A DNA stretch of 25,586 nucleotides from an uncultured Blautia sp. (lineage in GTDB: Bacteria; Bacillota; Clostridia; Lachnospirales; Lachnospiraceae): positions 1 to 25,586 of the forward strand of contig CAKRRG010000040.1 of assembly GCA_934394545.1 (NCBI GenBank). Direction: 5' to 3'. How positions within the stretch are numbered: the first letter of the stretch is position 1; every line of letters begins with the position of its first letter. The position numbers were made by a program, and so were the translations under genes. The notes under the pieces are model-generated. The model worked only from the letters and a program-made list of their open reading frames with translations. It did not search any database and was not told the DNA's origin. This document shows positions 14,007-22,920 of the stretch, piece after piece.

Positions 14007-15266
14007 TTACGCCAGTTCCCCCATCATGCACTCACGAAGCAGCACTAACGCACTTGCAACTGACTGCTGACGGATTTTCGTACGATTTCCGGTAAAATGA
14101 TACTCCTGGGTAATGGTCTTGCCATGATAGCAACAGCCCATAAACACAGTACCAACCGGAGTCTCCTTCGTTCCTCCGTCCGGACCTGCAAGACCAGTAA
14201 CAGAAAGACAGATATCTGCACCAGAAGCTGCACAGCCTCCCTTGGCCATCTGTTTCGCACATTTTGCAGAAACAGCTCCCTCATTCTTCAGAGTGGACCT
14301 TTTCACTCCAAGGCATTCTCTTTTTGCACGATTGCTATAAGTTACAAATCCATGGGTAAAAACCTGGGACGCGCCAGGAACATTTACGATACGTGCTGCA
14401 ATCGCACCGCCTGTACAGGATTCTGCCAGGGCAAGGGTCAGTTCCTTCTCCTTCAGCAGATCCACAACTGCCTCTTCCAGAGTCTTCTCTGCATTAAGAG
14501 CAAATATATTCTTACCAAAGCGCTTCTGCAGTTCTTTTACCACAGGCTTGATCAGCTTCCTGCATGCCTTCTCATTCTCGCCCTTTGCTGTAATGCGAAG
14601 ATGGACCTCTCCGGTCTTAGCGTAAGGAGCAAGTGTAGGATTCGTCTGGGCTTCGATCATATCCTGAATGTCTGCAGCAACCTGACTTTCCCCGATTCCG
14701 CTGATCTTCACCACCTGGGAACAGATGATCTCCGGCTGTTTTTCTCTGAGATATGGGAAAACAGCCTCTTCAAACATCGGAATCAGCTCGTTAGGAGGTC
14801 CAGGAAGAAGAACTGCCGTCTTGCCATTTTTCTCAAGGATCAGTCCGGGAGCTGTACCATTCTGATTGTCAATTACCATTGCCCCCTTCGGAACCTGGGC
14901 CTGCTTGTAATTATTAGAAGTGACACGTCTGTCCGGATGATTCTTCTGATATTCTTTCATATAACGTTCAATACGCTTCCGCGAATGCGGGTCTTCTGAA
15001 AGAGGAAGCCCCATCACCTCTGCACATACCTCTTTCGTCAGATCGTCCTCCGTTGGTCCAAGACCACCTGTAAGGATCACTACATCAGACCGGTCAAGAG
15101 CAGTTGCGATCACGGCCTTCATCCTGTCATGATTGTCGCCTACAACAGTCTCATAATAAACAGACAGTCCAAGCTGGGCACATTTCTCAGAAAGATAAGC
15201 ACTATTGGTATTTACAATATTTCCAAGCAAAATCTCAGTTCCTACGGCAACGAGTTCTGCGATCAT
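14007..15266 (-). CDS. cinA: CinA-like protein (MoCF domain plus NMN deamidase-type C-terminal domain)
   Basis: The N-terminal ~170 residues form the MoaB/MogA-like domain: MIAELVAVGTEILLGNIVNTN, VILTGGLGPTEDDLTKE and LLPGPPNELIPMF. The C-terminal ~160 residues are the CinA domain with LALAESCTGGAIAARIVNVPGAS, FTHGFVTYSN and SVTGLAGPDGGTKETPVGTV, the part known in other bacteria to act as nicotinamide-mononucleotide amidohydrolase in pyridine nucleotide salvage; the N-terminal part is linked to ADP-ribose pyrophosphatase activity. Length 419 aa is the usual two-domain form. AGAGGT precedes the ATG. It is last in the yicC cluster, 18 nt after pgsA; CinA next to pgsA is a common Firmicutes order. 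Confidence 0.94.
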   Translation of the reverse strand: MIAELVAVGTEILLGNIVNTNSAYLSEKCAQLGLSVYYETVVGDNHDRMKAVIATALDRSDVVILTGGLGPTEDDLTKEVCAEVMGLPLSEDPHSRKRIERYMKEYQKNHPDRRVTSNNYKQAQVPKGAMVIDNQNGTAPGLILEKNGKTAVLLPGPPNELIPMFEEAVFPYLREKQPEIICSQVVKISGIGESQVAADIQDMIEAQTNPTLAPYAKTGEVHLRITAKGENEKACRKLIKPVVKELQKRFGKNIFALNAEKTLEEAVVDLLKEKELTLALAESCTGGAIAARIVNVPGASQVFTHGFVTYSNRAKRECLGVKRSTLKNEGAVSAKCAKQMAKGGCAASGADICLSVTGLAGPDGGTKETPVGTVFMGCCYHGKTITQEYHFTGNRTKIRQQSVASALVLLRECMMGELA

Positions 15267-15284
15267 CTTTTTCTACCTCTTTTC

Positions 15285-15824
15285 TTATTCCTGCATAGAG
15301 ATTACATTCTTATTCTGGACAATATATGTGAGCAGTGAGATCACGGTCAGAGCCAGAGAAATCCATACAAAAATCTGAGTCAGTATTTCAAAGAAGCCAC
15401 CAAAATCCAAGATCAGAAGAATGATCATGATCATCTGGGAAACGGTTTTAAATTTGCCCCAGTAATTGGCCGCAATTACAACGCCATTCTCAGCGGCAAT
15501 CAATCTGAAACCACTGATGATAAATTCCCTTGCGATAATAATGATCACAAACCATGCCGGCAGGCGGTCAAGCTCGATCATACAGATCAAAGCGGAACAC
15601 ACAAGCAGCTTATCCGCAAGGGGATCCATAAATTTGCCGAAATTAGTGACCAGATTATTCTTACGTGCCAGATGCCCGTCAAACCAGTCTGTAATGCTTG
15701 CCACTACAAAAATGGCAAGACAGATATAGCGGTTGGCCTCTCCGCCCCAGCCAGTCAGAATAAATAATACAAAAAACGGTACCAGTATCATTCTGGCAAT
15801 AGTAAGTTTATTCGGTGTATTCAT
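15285..15824 (-). CDS. pgsA: CDP-diacylglycerol--glycerol-3-phosphate 3-phosphatidyltransferase
   Basis: It makes phosphatidylglycerophosphate, the committed step to phosphatidylglycerol, and so feeds the cardiolipin synthase encoded about 9 kb away. The CDP-alcohol phosphotransferase signature is complete: Asp46, Asp49-Gly50, Ala53-Arg54, Gly63, Asp67 and Asp71 with correct spacing. Four or more hydrophobic segments, 179 aa, typical size. Its start overlaps the last 17 nt of rimO (15808-15824), with GGAGAG about 7 nt upstream, which points to translational coupling. Confidence 0.96.
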   Translation of the reverse strand: MNTPNKLTIARMILVPFFVLFILTGWGGEANRYICLAIFVVASITDWFDGHLARKNNLVTNFGKFMDPLADKLLVCSALICMIELDRLPAWFVIIIIAREFIISGFRLIAAENGVVIAANYWGKFKTVSQMIMIILLILDFGGFFEILTQIFVWISLALTVISLLTYIVQNKNVISMQE

Positions 15825-17145
15825 CTTCCAGCTCTCCTATCAAATCATACTCCAGAGCACCGGTAACCCGGACTCTTGCAAAATCTCCTGTCATAAGAAG
15901 CTCACCGGTCTGTACGAAAATATATCCGTCAACCTTAGGCGCATCTCCGTAGGTACGTCCAATATACGCACTCTCACCGGATACCTTACCCTCGATCATC
16001 ACCGTCATCACCTGACCTATGCGGTTTTCTCCTTTTTCAAGAGAAATCTCCTGCTGAAGCTCCATGATCTCGTCCCGTCTGGCTTCCTTGATTTCCTCTG
16101 GAATCTGATTCTCCATTGTTGCTGCGGGGGTATCCTCCTCGGCAGAGTATGGGAAAACACCAAGGCGGTCAAACTCGATCTCGTCCACAAACTCCATCAA
16201 TTCTTCATGGTCTTCCTGGCTCTCACCTGGAAAACCACTGATCAGACTGGTACGAAGGAAAATATCCGGAATCTCCCGGCGCAGCTTACCGATAATATCC
16301 ACCAGTTCCTGCTTGGTGGTACGGCGTCCCATACGCTTCAGCACACGGTCACTTGCATGCTGGATAGGAAGATCCAGGTAATGGCAGATCTTCTTCTCTT
16401 CCTTCATTGTCTGAATCAATTCATCATAAATTTCCTCCGGATAGCAATACAAAATACGGATCCAACGGATTCCTTTTATCTTGCAAAGCTCCTTTAAAAG
16501 GATATGGAGGGATTTCTTTCCATAAATATCCTTACCATATACTGTCGTCTCCTGGGCAACCAGGATCAGCTCCTTTACCCCTTTCTCTGCCAGAGACTGG
16601 GCTTCCTTTATAAGCTGCTCCATGGGAACACTTCTGTAGCTGCCCCTGAGTTTCGGAATAATACAGTAAGTACAATGCTTATCACAGCCCTCAGCAATCT
16701 TCAGGTAAGCAAAATGTCCCCCTGTAGTCAGCATACGCTTACCGGAAATATCCGGCAGAAAATCAATGCTCTTATACTCTTCGAAATGTCTGCCTGCCTC
16801 TGCTTCCTTTACTGCCTTAATAATATCGCCGTAAGAGGTTGTTCCAAGAATCGCATCTACTTCAGGTATTTCCTCTGAAATTTCTTTCTTATAACGCTGC
16901 GCCATGCATCCGGTGACAATAAGCACCTTACAGTTCCCTGTCTTTTTCTTCTCTGCCATTTCAAGAATGGTATTTACACTCTCTTCTTTGGCATCACCGA
17001 TAAAACAGCAGGTATTGATAATGATTACTTCTGCTTCATCCTCATCATCTACGATCTCGTGGCCATCTGCGGCCAGCATTCCAAGCATTTCCTCAGAATC
17101 CACCAGATTCTTATCACAGCCAAGGGAAATGAACAGTAATTTCAT
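15808..17145 (-). CDS. rimO: Ribosomal protein uS12 methylthiotransferase RimO
   Basis: A radical-SAM enzyme with two [4Fe-4S] clusters that methylthiolates an aspartate of ribosomal protein S12. N-terminal domain cysteines: Cys10 (SLGCDKNLVDSE), Cys46 (NTCCF) and Cys80 (VTGCMAQRY). Radical-SAM triad: Cys154, Cys158, Cys161 in GCDKHCTYCIIPKLRG. The C-terminal ~65 residues are a TRAM domain. SLGCDKNLVDSE and the triad context mark RimO rather than MiaB. Length 445 aa is normal. It begins on the base after the rpoZ stop, with GAGGAG inside the rpoZ end serving as ribosome site, and overlaps pgsA at its own end. Confidence 0.96.
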   Translation of the reverse strand: MKLLFISLGCDKNLVDSEEMLGMLAADGHEIVDDEDEAEVIIINTCCFIGDAKEESVNTILEMAEKKKTGNCKVLIVTGCMAQRYKKEISEEIPEVDAILGTTSYGDIIKAVKEAEAGRHFEEYKSIDFLPDISGKRMLTTGGHFAYLKIAEGCDKHCTYCIIPKLRGSYRSVPMEQLIKEAQSLAEKGVKELILVAQETTVYGKDIYGKKSLHILLKELCKIKGIRWIRILYCYPEEIYDELIQTMKEEKKICHYLDLPIQHASDRVLKRMGRRTTKQELVDIIGKLRREIPDIFLRTSLISGFPGESQEDHEELMEFVDEIEFDRLGVFPYSAEEDTPAATMENQIPEEIKEARRDEIMELQQEISLEKGENRIGQVMTVMIEGKVSGESAYIGRTYGDAPKVDGYIFVQTGELLMTGDFARVRVTGALEYDLIGELEDEYTE

Positions 17146-17490
17146 TTATTCCGCACTCTCCTCAGTTTCAACTGTATCTGTCACTGCAGCAGTCTCTTCT
17201 GCAGCAGCTTCCTCCGGCAGTTTTCCTGCGATCTCAGCCAGATCTTCTTCCTCATGCTTGCCTGGAAGGATCTTAACTTTACCATGATATAATTCGTCAA
17301 TGGCAATGGAAAGCGGTTTCTTGCCCTTCACGTTATCTGCCAATGGCTTCGCGCCGCCAATCAGCTGACGGGCACGCTTGCTTGTTGCAAGGATCAGAGA
17401 ATAACGACTGTTGAGCACCATGCTCTCATCGTCGTCCTCGTTGTTTGTATTAATAGCCTCAATTAATTCAGAATAAGATGGATGGATCAT
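17146..17490 (-). CDS. rpoZ: RNA polymerase omega subunit
   Basis: A small RNA polymerase subunit that helps assemble beta-prime. The conserved part is residues 1-75: MIHPSYSELIEAIN, NSRYSLILATSKRARQLI and KKPLSIAIDELYHGKVKI. A C-terminal tail of about 35 residues, rich in Glu, Ala and Thr, is low-complexity and probably disordered. Length 114 aa is longer than Bacillus omega because of this tail. AAGGAG lies 9 nt before the ATG. It follows gmk after 54 nt and abuts rimO. Confidence 0.95.
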   Translation of the reverse strand: MIHPSYSELIEAINTNNEDDDESMVLNSRYSLILATSKRARQLIGGAKPLADNVKGKKPLSIAIDELYHGKVKILPGKHEEEDLAEIAGKLPEEAAAEETAAVTDTVETEESAE

Positions 17491-17544
17491 ATAGATACTC
17501 CTTTCAAAAATGTTATGATTGTTATAATTTTAATTTTATAAAAG

Positions 17545-18168
17545 CTACTCCACAAACCCTGTGGCCTGTGCCTGAATCTTGTGGATAAATTCAAGATTCC
17601 GCTTCATAGCAGAATGCTCACTCTGTATGATATTGTGAAGCCTGTCCACAGCCTGGTCAAGTTCATCATTTACCAGAAGGTAATCATACTCATCCACGCC
17701 CTCCGCTTCCTGGGCTGCTCTCGCAAGACGCTGGCTGATCACCGCTGCTGTCTCAGTGCCTCTTCCTGTAAGCCGCTCCTTAAGCTCTTCCATGGAAGGC
17801 GCTGTTACAAACACCAGTACAGCTTCCGGGAATTTCTTCTTGATCTTACGGGCGCCCTGGATCTCAATCTCCAGGATCACGTCGCGGCCTGCTGCTAATT
17901 GCTCCTCTACATATGCCTTAGGTGTGCCATAATAATTCTCCACATACCTGGCATATTCGATCAGCTGATCCTGATGGATCATTTCTTCAAACTCTTCTTT
18001 CGTACGGAAAAAATATTCTCTTCCGTCTTCTTCCCCTGGTCTGGGGTTTCTGGTGGTGGCAGATACAGACAATGCATAAGTGTCGTACTTCGCCATCAGG
18101 CTTTTCATAATGGTGCCTTTTCCTGCTCCGGAAAATCCGGAAACAACTACCAAAACTCCTCTACTCAT
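17545..18168 (-). CDS. gmk: Guanylate kinase
   Basis: It converts GMP and ATP to GDP and ADP. The P-loop is GFSGAGKGT (11-19), followed by the GMP-binding stretch SVSATTRNPRPGEEDGREYFF and ILEIEIQGARKIKKKFPEAVLVF. Length 207 aa is normal. The ATG overlaps the end of remA by 8 nt (18161-18168), with AGGGAGAAGG upstream, so translation is probably coupled. Confidence 0.97.
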   Translation of the reverse strand: MSRGVLVVVSGFSGAGKGTIMKSLMAKYDTYALSVSATTRNPRPGEEDGREYFFRTKEEFEEMIHQDQLIEYARYVENYYGTPKAYVEEQLAAGRDVILEIEIQGARKIKKKFPEAVLVFVTAPSMEELKERLTGRGTETAAVISQRLARAAQEAEGVDEYDYLLVNDELDQAVDRLHNIIQSEHSAMKRNLEFIHKIQAQATGFVE

Positions 18169-18427
18169 GGCCTTCTCCCTTATTTTCTATAACTTCTGCA
18201 AATCTACGGGCAATGGTGTCCGGCTGGATTGCAGATAATATCAGAATGTCATCTGAGGTAACGATCACAGATTTCGTCTTCCTTCCCTGCGTAGCATCCA
18301 CAAGGGAATTCGACCCCTTTACACTCTGAATCATTCTCTTCACCGGTGCGGCATCCGGGTTCACCACAGCTACGATCTTCTGGGAATTCACCACATTGCC
18401 GAATCCGATATTGATTAATTTTGCCAT
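18161..18427 (-). CDS. remA: RemA/DUF370 family DNA-binding regulator
   Basis: An 88-aa protein beginning MAKLINIGFGNVV, with VAVVNPDAAPVKRMIQ, LVDATQGRKTKSVI and the end SAIQPDTIARRF, all diagnostic of the RemA family. In Bacillus subtilis RemA activates biofilm-matrix and osmoprotection genes; here the targets are unknown and no matrix operon is in view. GGGGGAAAAC precedes the ATG. The order yicC-remA-gmk-rpoZ is conserved through Firmicutes. The 84-nt gap after yicC contains a small GTCGC-TTC-GCGAC hairpin (18492-18504). Confidence 0.93.
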   Translation of the reverse strand: MAKLINIGFGNVVNSQKIVAVVNPDAAPVKRMIQSVKGSNSLVDATQGRKTKSVIVTSDDILILSAIQPDTIARRFAEVIENKGEGHE

Positions 18428-18511
18428 GTTTTCCCCCTTCTGTCAACAATCATTAAGGAAAGTCATGCAATTTTTATCCTCATGAACACAGTCGCTTCGC
18501 GACCTGTCAGG

Positions 18512-19390
18512 TTACTCCACATTCTGTACCTGTTCTCTGATCTTCTCTATTTCAGTTTTCAGATCAATGGCAATGTTCGAAATCTTAAGATCGCTTGATT
18601 TAGACAAAATGGTATTGGCCTCCCGGTTCATCTCCTGCGCCATAAAATCAAGCTTGCGTCCAATTCCTGTATTCTCGTCCAGCATCTTCTTCATCCCCTG
18701 AATGTGGCTGTGAAGACGGACCGTCTCCTCATCATTGCATATCTTATCTGAAAACAGGATCACCTCAGCGGCAATTCTGGACTCCTCAATCTGGGAATCC
18801 TCCAGAAGCTCATGAACCTTGGCCTCCAGCTTCTCTCTGTAAGAATCTACGACCTCCGGTGAACGTGCTTCCACCTGGCTTACCTTCTCATCCAAAGCAT
18901 CCAGCTTGGCAAGCAGATCCTTCTTCAGATTCTCCCCCTCTCTTTCACGAGACTGGGCAAACTGCTCACAGGCCTTACGAAGTGGTCCCTCCAGTACTGC
19001 CCACAATGCATCCTCATCCACAGATTGTTCCTCCATAGTCAGAACATCCGGATAACGGGAAAGGGCACTTGCCTTCACATCATTCTCAATGCCAAACGCT
19101 TCTGCCATCTGACGGATATAAGCCAGATATTCTCCTGCAAGCTCCTGATTATACTTCAATGCCCCACAGCTTAAGGCGTAATCCTCATATGTGATAAATA
19201 CATCCACCTTTCCCCGCTGCATGTACGTCTTCATAAGATTCCGGATCGTACCTTCCAGGAACGTAAGCTTCCTTGGCATCTTAATGCTCAGATCCAGATA
19301 TCTGTGATTGACGGATTTTAACTCAACAGTGATTTTCCGCTCCTTTGTTATCACCTCGGCTCTTCCATAGCCGGTCATGCTTTTTATCAT
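18512..19390 (-). CDS. yicC: YicC/YloC family endoribonuclease
   Basis: A family recently assigned endoribonuclease activity. The product begins MIKSMTGYGRAEV and has LKSVNHRYLDLSIKMPRKL near residue 30 and the C-terminal DFMAQEMNREANTILSKSSD with IALDLKTEIEKIREQVQNVE-like ending, the standard marks; 292 aa is the usual length. An in-frame reading extends to 19444, but ATG at 19390 begins the conserved N-terminus; its ribosome site is weak (AAAGAG). It heads the seven-gene cluster, about 75 nt downstream of a near-consensus promoter at 19470-19498. Confidence 0.94.
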   Translation of the reverse strand: MIKSMTGYGRAEVITKERKITVELKSVNHRYLDLSIKMPRKLTFLEGTIRNLMKTYMQRGKVDVFITYEDYALSCGALKYNQELAGEYLAYIRQMAEAFGIENDVKASALSRYPDVLTMEEQSVDEDALWAVLEGPLRKACEQFAQSREREGENLKKDLLAKLDALDEKVSQVEARSPEVVDSYREKLEAKVHELLEDSQIEESRIAAEVILFSDKICNDEETVRLHSHIQGMKKMLDENTGIGRKLDFMAQEMNREANTILSKSSDLKISNIAIDLKTEIEKIREQVQNVE

Positions 19391-19469
19391 AGTAATCTCT
19401 TTCTGTATATTATTATTCCGAATACTGTCTGCCTGAAAAAGCATACAATACTTCTACGCATACAGATTT

Positions 19470-19498
19470 ATTATAGTTCATTCCAAAACCCTAGTCAA
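19470..19498 (-). promoter_or_regulatory. Promoter of the yicC-cinA cluster
   Basis: Minus-strand TTGACT (19493-19498), 17-nt spacer and perfect TATAAT (19470-19475). Its -35 box overlaps a possible -35 of the divergent rqcH promoter. Confidence 0.85.
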
Positions 19499-19520
19499 AT
19501 CCTTTTTTTGCTGTTATAAT
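19492..19520 (+). promoter_or_regulatory. Possible promoter of rqcH
   Basis: A perfect TATAAT (19515-19520) lies 17 nt downstream of TAGTCA (19492-19497), a 4/6 match to the -35 consensus. The position, 45 nt before the rqcH start, is suitable. Confidence 0.5.
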
Positions 19521-19565
19521 AGGAAAAAGTTTCAACCTGCTGAACATAAGAAAGGAGTCCCTACT

Positions 19566-21314
19566 ATGGCTTTTGACGGAATCACCATTGCTGCAATGGT
19601 TTCTGAATTAAATAAAAACCTCTCTGGTGGTCGCATTAACAAGATTGCCCAGCCGGAGAATGACGAACTGCTGATCACCGGAAAGGGTGCAAATGGCCAG
19701 AAGCGTCTGCTTCTCTCTGCCAGTGCTTCTCTTCCTCTGATCTATTTTACAGCTAAGAACAGGATCAGTCCCTTAACCGCTCCCAATTTCTGTATGCTTC
19801 TCCGGAAGCACATCGGCAGCGCCAGGATCACAGCCATCCGCCAGCCCGGTCTGGAGCGTGTGGTGGAATTTGAACTGGAGCATCTGAATGAGCTTGGAGA
19901 CGTATGTCATAAGATTCTGATCATGGAGCTCATGGGCAAGCACAGCAATATTATTTTCTGTGACGACCAGGGCATGATCCTAGACAGTATCAAGCATGTA
20001 TCCTGTAATGTAAGCTCTGTCCGTGAGGTGCTTCCCGGCCGTCCTTATTTCATCCCCCATACCCAGGACAAGCAGGATCCTCTTACCATTTCCAGAGAAG
20101 ACTTTTTGGAGAAGGTCTGCGGACGTTCCGGTGCTATTTCCAAGGCACTCTATCAGACTCTTACCGGTCTTAGTCCGGTTATGGCACAGGAAATCTGCTA
20201 TCGGGCGGGCATAGATGGAAATGACGATTCCCAGATGCTTTCCCACACAGAAAAAGAGAAGATCTATGCAGAATTTTCTAATATAATAGAACAGATCCGC
20301 AGAGAAGAATTTACCCCTGTGATCATCTTTAAGGATAACGAACCCGTTGAATACGGCGTACTCCCCTTTTTCCAGTATGGGGAAGGGTTCACAGCCCAGA
20401 CCTTTGGGTCTGTATCGGAAATGCTGGAAACCTACTACGCTTCCCGTGACGTGATCACCAGGATCCGCCAGAAATCTGCAGACCTTCGCAAGATCGTACA
20501 GACTGCCCTTGACCGCAACCGCAAGAAGCTGCAGCTGCAGCAGAAACAGATGAAAGACACTGAGAAAAAGGACAAATACAAGATTTACGGGGAACTGATC
20601 AATACTTATGGCTACGGTCTGGAAGAAGGCTGCAAATCCTTTCAGGCTGTAAACTATTATAATGGCGAGGAAATCACCATTCCTCTGGATCCTACCCTTA
20701 CCCCTCAGGAAAATTCCAAAAAATATTTCGACCGTTACGGCAAACTGAAGCGTACCCAGGAAGCCCTGGAGGTTCAGATTGCCGATACCACCAGCGAAAT
20801 CCTTCATCTGGAATCTATTTCCAATGCCCTTGACATTGCCTCCGAAGAAAGCGATCTGGCCCAGATCAAGGAAGAGCTGATGGAATACGGCTACGTAAAA
20901 CGCCACTACGGAAACAAGAAGGGTGCCAAAATGCAAGTAAAAGCCAAGCCCTTCCATTACATTTCCAGTGATGGTTACGACATTTATGTAGGAAAAAACA
21001 ACTATCAGAATGACGAACTCACTTTCAAATTCGCCACAGGAAACGACTGGTGGTTCCATGCCAAGAAGATGCCAGGTTCCCACGTTATCGTAAAAACAAA
21101 GGACGGCACTTTGCCTGACCGTACCTTCGAGGAGGCAGGAAATCTGGCAGCCTTTTATTCCAAAGGGCGTACGGCTCCAAAGGTGGAGATCGATTATCTC
21201 CAGAAAAAGAACGTCAAAAAGCCGGCAGGCGCAAAACCTGGCTTTGTAGTTTACTACACCAATTATTCGTTGATGGCCTCTCCGGATATCACAGGAATCA
21301 AACAGCTTTCCTAA
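19566..21314 (+). CDS. rqcH: RqcH (NFACT family, Rqc2 homologue), ribosome quality control
   Basis: RqcH binds large ribosomal subunits blocked by peptidyl-tRNA and recruits tRNA-Ala to add C-terminal alanine tails that mark the peptide for degradation. Order: NFACT-N (1-175, with GGRINKIAQPENDELL and LELMGKHSNIIF-type strand), helix-hairpin-helix and coiled-coil middle (about 270-430), NFACT-R domain (YDIYVGKNNYQND, DWWFHAKKMPGSHVI, PKVEIDYLQKKNVKKP) to the end. Length 582 aa is normal; older annotations call it fibronectin-binding protein A. Residues 97-98 are Glu-Arg (GLERVVEF), where Bacillus has Asp97-Arg98, residues needed for function. AAGGAG precedes the ATG. The ABC-F gene follows after 36 nt. 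Confidence 0.94.
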   Translation: MAFDGITIAAMVSELNKNLSGGRINKIAQPENDELLITGKGANGQKRLLLSASASLPLIYFTAKNRISPLTAPNFCMLLRKHIGSARITAIRQPGLERVVEFELEHLNELGDVCHKILIMELMGKHSNIIFCDDQGMILDSIKHVSCNVSSVREVLPGRPYFIPHTQDKQDPLTISREDFLEKVCGRSGAISKALYQTLTGLSPVMAQEICYRAGIDGNDDSQMLSHTEKEKIYAEFSNIIEQIRREEFTPVIIFKDNEPVEYGVLPFFQYGEGFTAQTFGSVSEMLETYYASRDVITRIRQKSADLRKIVQTALDRNRKKLQLQQKQMKDTEKKDKYKIYGELINTYGYGLEEGCKSFQAVNYYNGEEITIPLDPTLTPQENSKKYFDRYGKLKRTQEALEVQIADTTSEILHLESISNALDIASEESDLAQIKEELMEYGYVKRHYGNKKGAKMQVKAKPFHYISSDGYDIYVGKNNYQNDELTFKFATGNDWWFHAKKMPGSHVIVKTKDGTLPDRTFEEAGNLAAFYSKGRTAPKVEIDYLQKKNVKKPAGAKPGFVVYYTNYSLMASPDITGIKQLS

Positions 21315-21350
21315 ACAGACACACTATTATTCTAAGAACAGGAGTTATAT

Positions 21351-22907
21351 ATGAGTATTTTAAACGTTGAACACCTTACCCACGGCTTTGGTGACAGAGC
21401 TATTTTCCAGGATGTTTCCTTCCGTCTTCTCAAGGGAGAGCACATCGGCCTGGTAGGCGCCAACGGAGAAGGAAAATCCACCTTCTTCAACATTGTAACA
21501 GACAAATTAATGCCTGATGAAGGCAAGATCCAGTGGGCAAAAAATGTCCGCATAGGTTATCTGGATCAGCACTCTGTCCTTACGCAGGGTATGACGATCC
21601 AGGATGTACTGAAGTCTGCATTTTCCTGGCTTTTCCAGCTGGAAGAAAGAATGAACGCCATCTGTGATTCTCTGGGCGATGCTTCTCCGGAAGAAATGGA
21701 AACCCTTATGGAAGAGCTTGGAACCATCCAGGACACTCTCACAATGCACGATTTCTATGTAATTGACTCCAAAGTAGAAGAGGTTGCCCGGGCACTTGGG
21801 CTTCTGGATCTGGGACTTGACCGTGATGTCACAGAGCTTAGCGGCGGTCAGAGAACCAAGGTCCTTCTTGCCAGACTGCTTCTGGAGAAACCGGATATCC
21901 TTCTTCTGGATGAGCCTACCAACTATCTGGATGAAGAACATATTGCATGGCTGAAGCGTTATCTTCAGGAATATGAGAACGCCTTCATCCTTATTTCCCA
22001 TGATATTCCTTTCCTGAATGATGTGATCAACATTGTTTACCATATGGAGAATCAGGAACTGAACCGTTATGTTGGTGATTACGATCACTTCCAGGAAGTT
22101 TATGAAGTCAAGAAAGCACAATTAGAGGCCGCATACCGTCGCCAGCAGCAGGAAATCAGTGAACTGAAGGATTTTGTTGCCCGAAACAAGGCTCGTGTTG
22201 CCACGCGTAACATGGCAATGTCCCGTCAGAAAAAGCTGGATAAAATGGATGTGATCGAGCTGGCGGCTGAGAAGCCGAAGCCGGAATTTCATTTTAAACA
22301 GGGTCGTACTCCCGGCAAATACATTTTCGAAACAAAGGATCTTGTAATCGGATATGAGGAACCCCTTTCCCGCCCGCTCACCCTTTCCATGGAAAGAGGC
22401 CAAAAGATTGCCCTTGTAGGAGCCAATGGAATCGGAAAAACCACTCTTCTTAAGAGTATTCTGGGTCAGATCCCTGCATTGAAAGGAACCAGAGAATTAG
22501 GAGATAATCTGCAGATCGGATATTTTGAGCAGGAAGTGAAAGGTGACAACAAAACCACCTGTATTGATGAGATCTGGGCTGAATTTCCATCCTATACCCA
22601 GTATGAGGTACGCTCTGCCCTTGCCAAATGCGGTCTTACCACCAAACATATTGAGAGTCAGGTCCGTGTTCTCTCCGGAGGCGAGCAGGCGAAGGTCCGC
22701 CTGTGTAAGCTGGTAAACAAAGAGACAAATGTCCTTCTTTTGGACGAGCCTACCAACCACCTGGATGTGGATGCAAAAGAAGCCCTGAAAGAAGCTTTAA
22801 AGGAATACAGGGGCAGTGTGCTTCTGATCTGCCATGAGCCGGAATTTTATCAGGACATCGTTTCCCAGGTCTGGGACTGCAGCAAATGGACCACTAAAAT
22901 TCTATAA
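21351..22907 (+). CDS. ABC-F family ATPase (ribosome-associated)
   Basis: A soluble protein with two ATPase domains and no membrane part, as in ABC-F translation factors. Domain 1: Walker A GANGEGKST (36-44), signature LSGGQRTKVLLARLL, Walker B ILLLDEPTNYLD. Domain 2: Walker A GANGIGKTT, signature LSGGEQAKVRLCKLV, Walker B VLLLDEPTNHLD. The linker between them, with DFVARNKARVATRNMAMSRQKKL, is the charged P-site tRNA interaction motif and is most like Bacillus YfmM/YdiF-type factors, though I cannot assign a subfamily. ABC-F proteins act at stalled ribosomes or give antibiotic resistance. AGGAG precedes the ATG; the gene is probably in one operon with rqcH and ends at a terminator. Confidence 0.92.
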   Translation: MSILNVEHLTHGFGDRAIFQDVSFRLLKGEHIGLVGANGEGKSTFFNIVTDKLMPDEGKIQWAKNVRIGYLDQHSVLTQGMTIQDVLKSAFSWLFQLEERMNAICDSLGDASPEEMETLMEELGTIQDTLTMHDFYVIDSKVEEVARALGLLDLGLDRDVTELSGGQRTKVLLARLLLEKPDILLLDEPTNYLDEEHIAWLKRYLQEYENAFILISHDIPFLNDVINIVYHMENQELNRYVGDYDHFQEVYEVKKAQLEAAYRRQQQEISELKDFVARNKARVATRNMAMSRQKKLDKMDVIELAAEKPKPEFHFKQGRTPGKYIFETKDLVIGYEEPLSRPLTLSMERGQKIALVGANGIGKTTLLKSILGQIPALKGTRELGDNLQIGYFEQEVKGDNKTTCIDEIWAEFPSYTQYEVRSALAKCGLTTKHIESQVRVLSGGEQAKVRLCKLVNKETNVLLLDEPTNHLDVDAKEALKEALKEYRGSVLLICHEPEFYQDIVSQVWDCSKWTTKIL

Positions 22908-22920
22908 AACGCATAACCAA

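Noticed and set aside
14097..14999. A 300-codon plus-strand frame opposite cinA
   Set aside because: It is a mirror of the cinA codons, with no ribosome site and no family-like sequence.
18492..18504. GTCGC-TTC-GCGAC palindrome between yicC and remA
   Set aside because: A 5-bp stem with no T-tract inside a tightly spaced operon is too short to call a terminator or operator; only noted under remA.
19980..21083. A 367-codon open frame on the minus strand opposite rqcH
   Set aside because: The rqcH frame has clear NFACT motifs across the whole length; the antisense product is Phe/Leu-rich without recognisable motifs.
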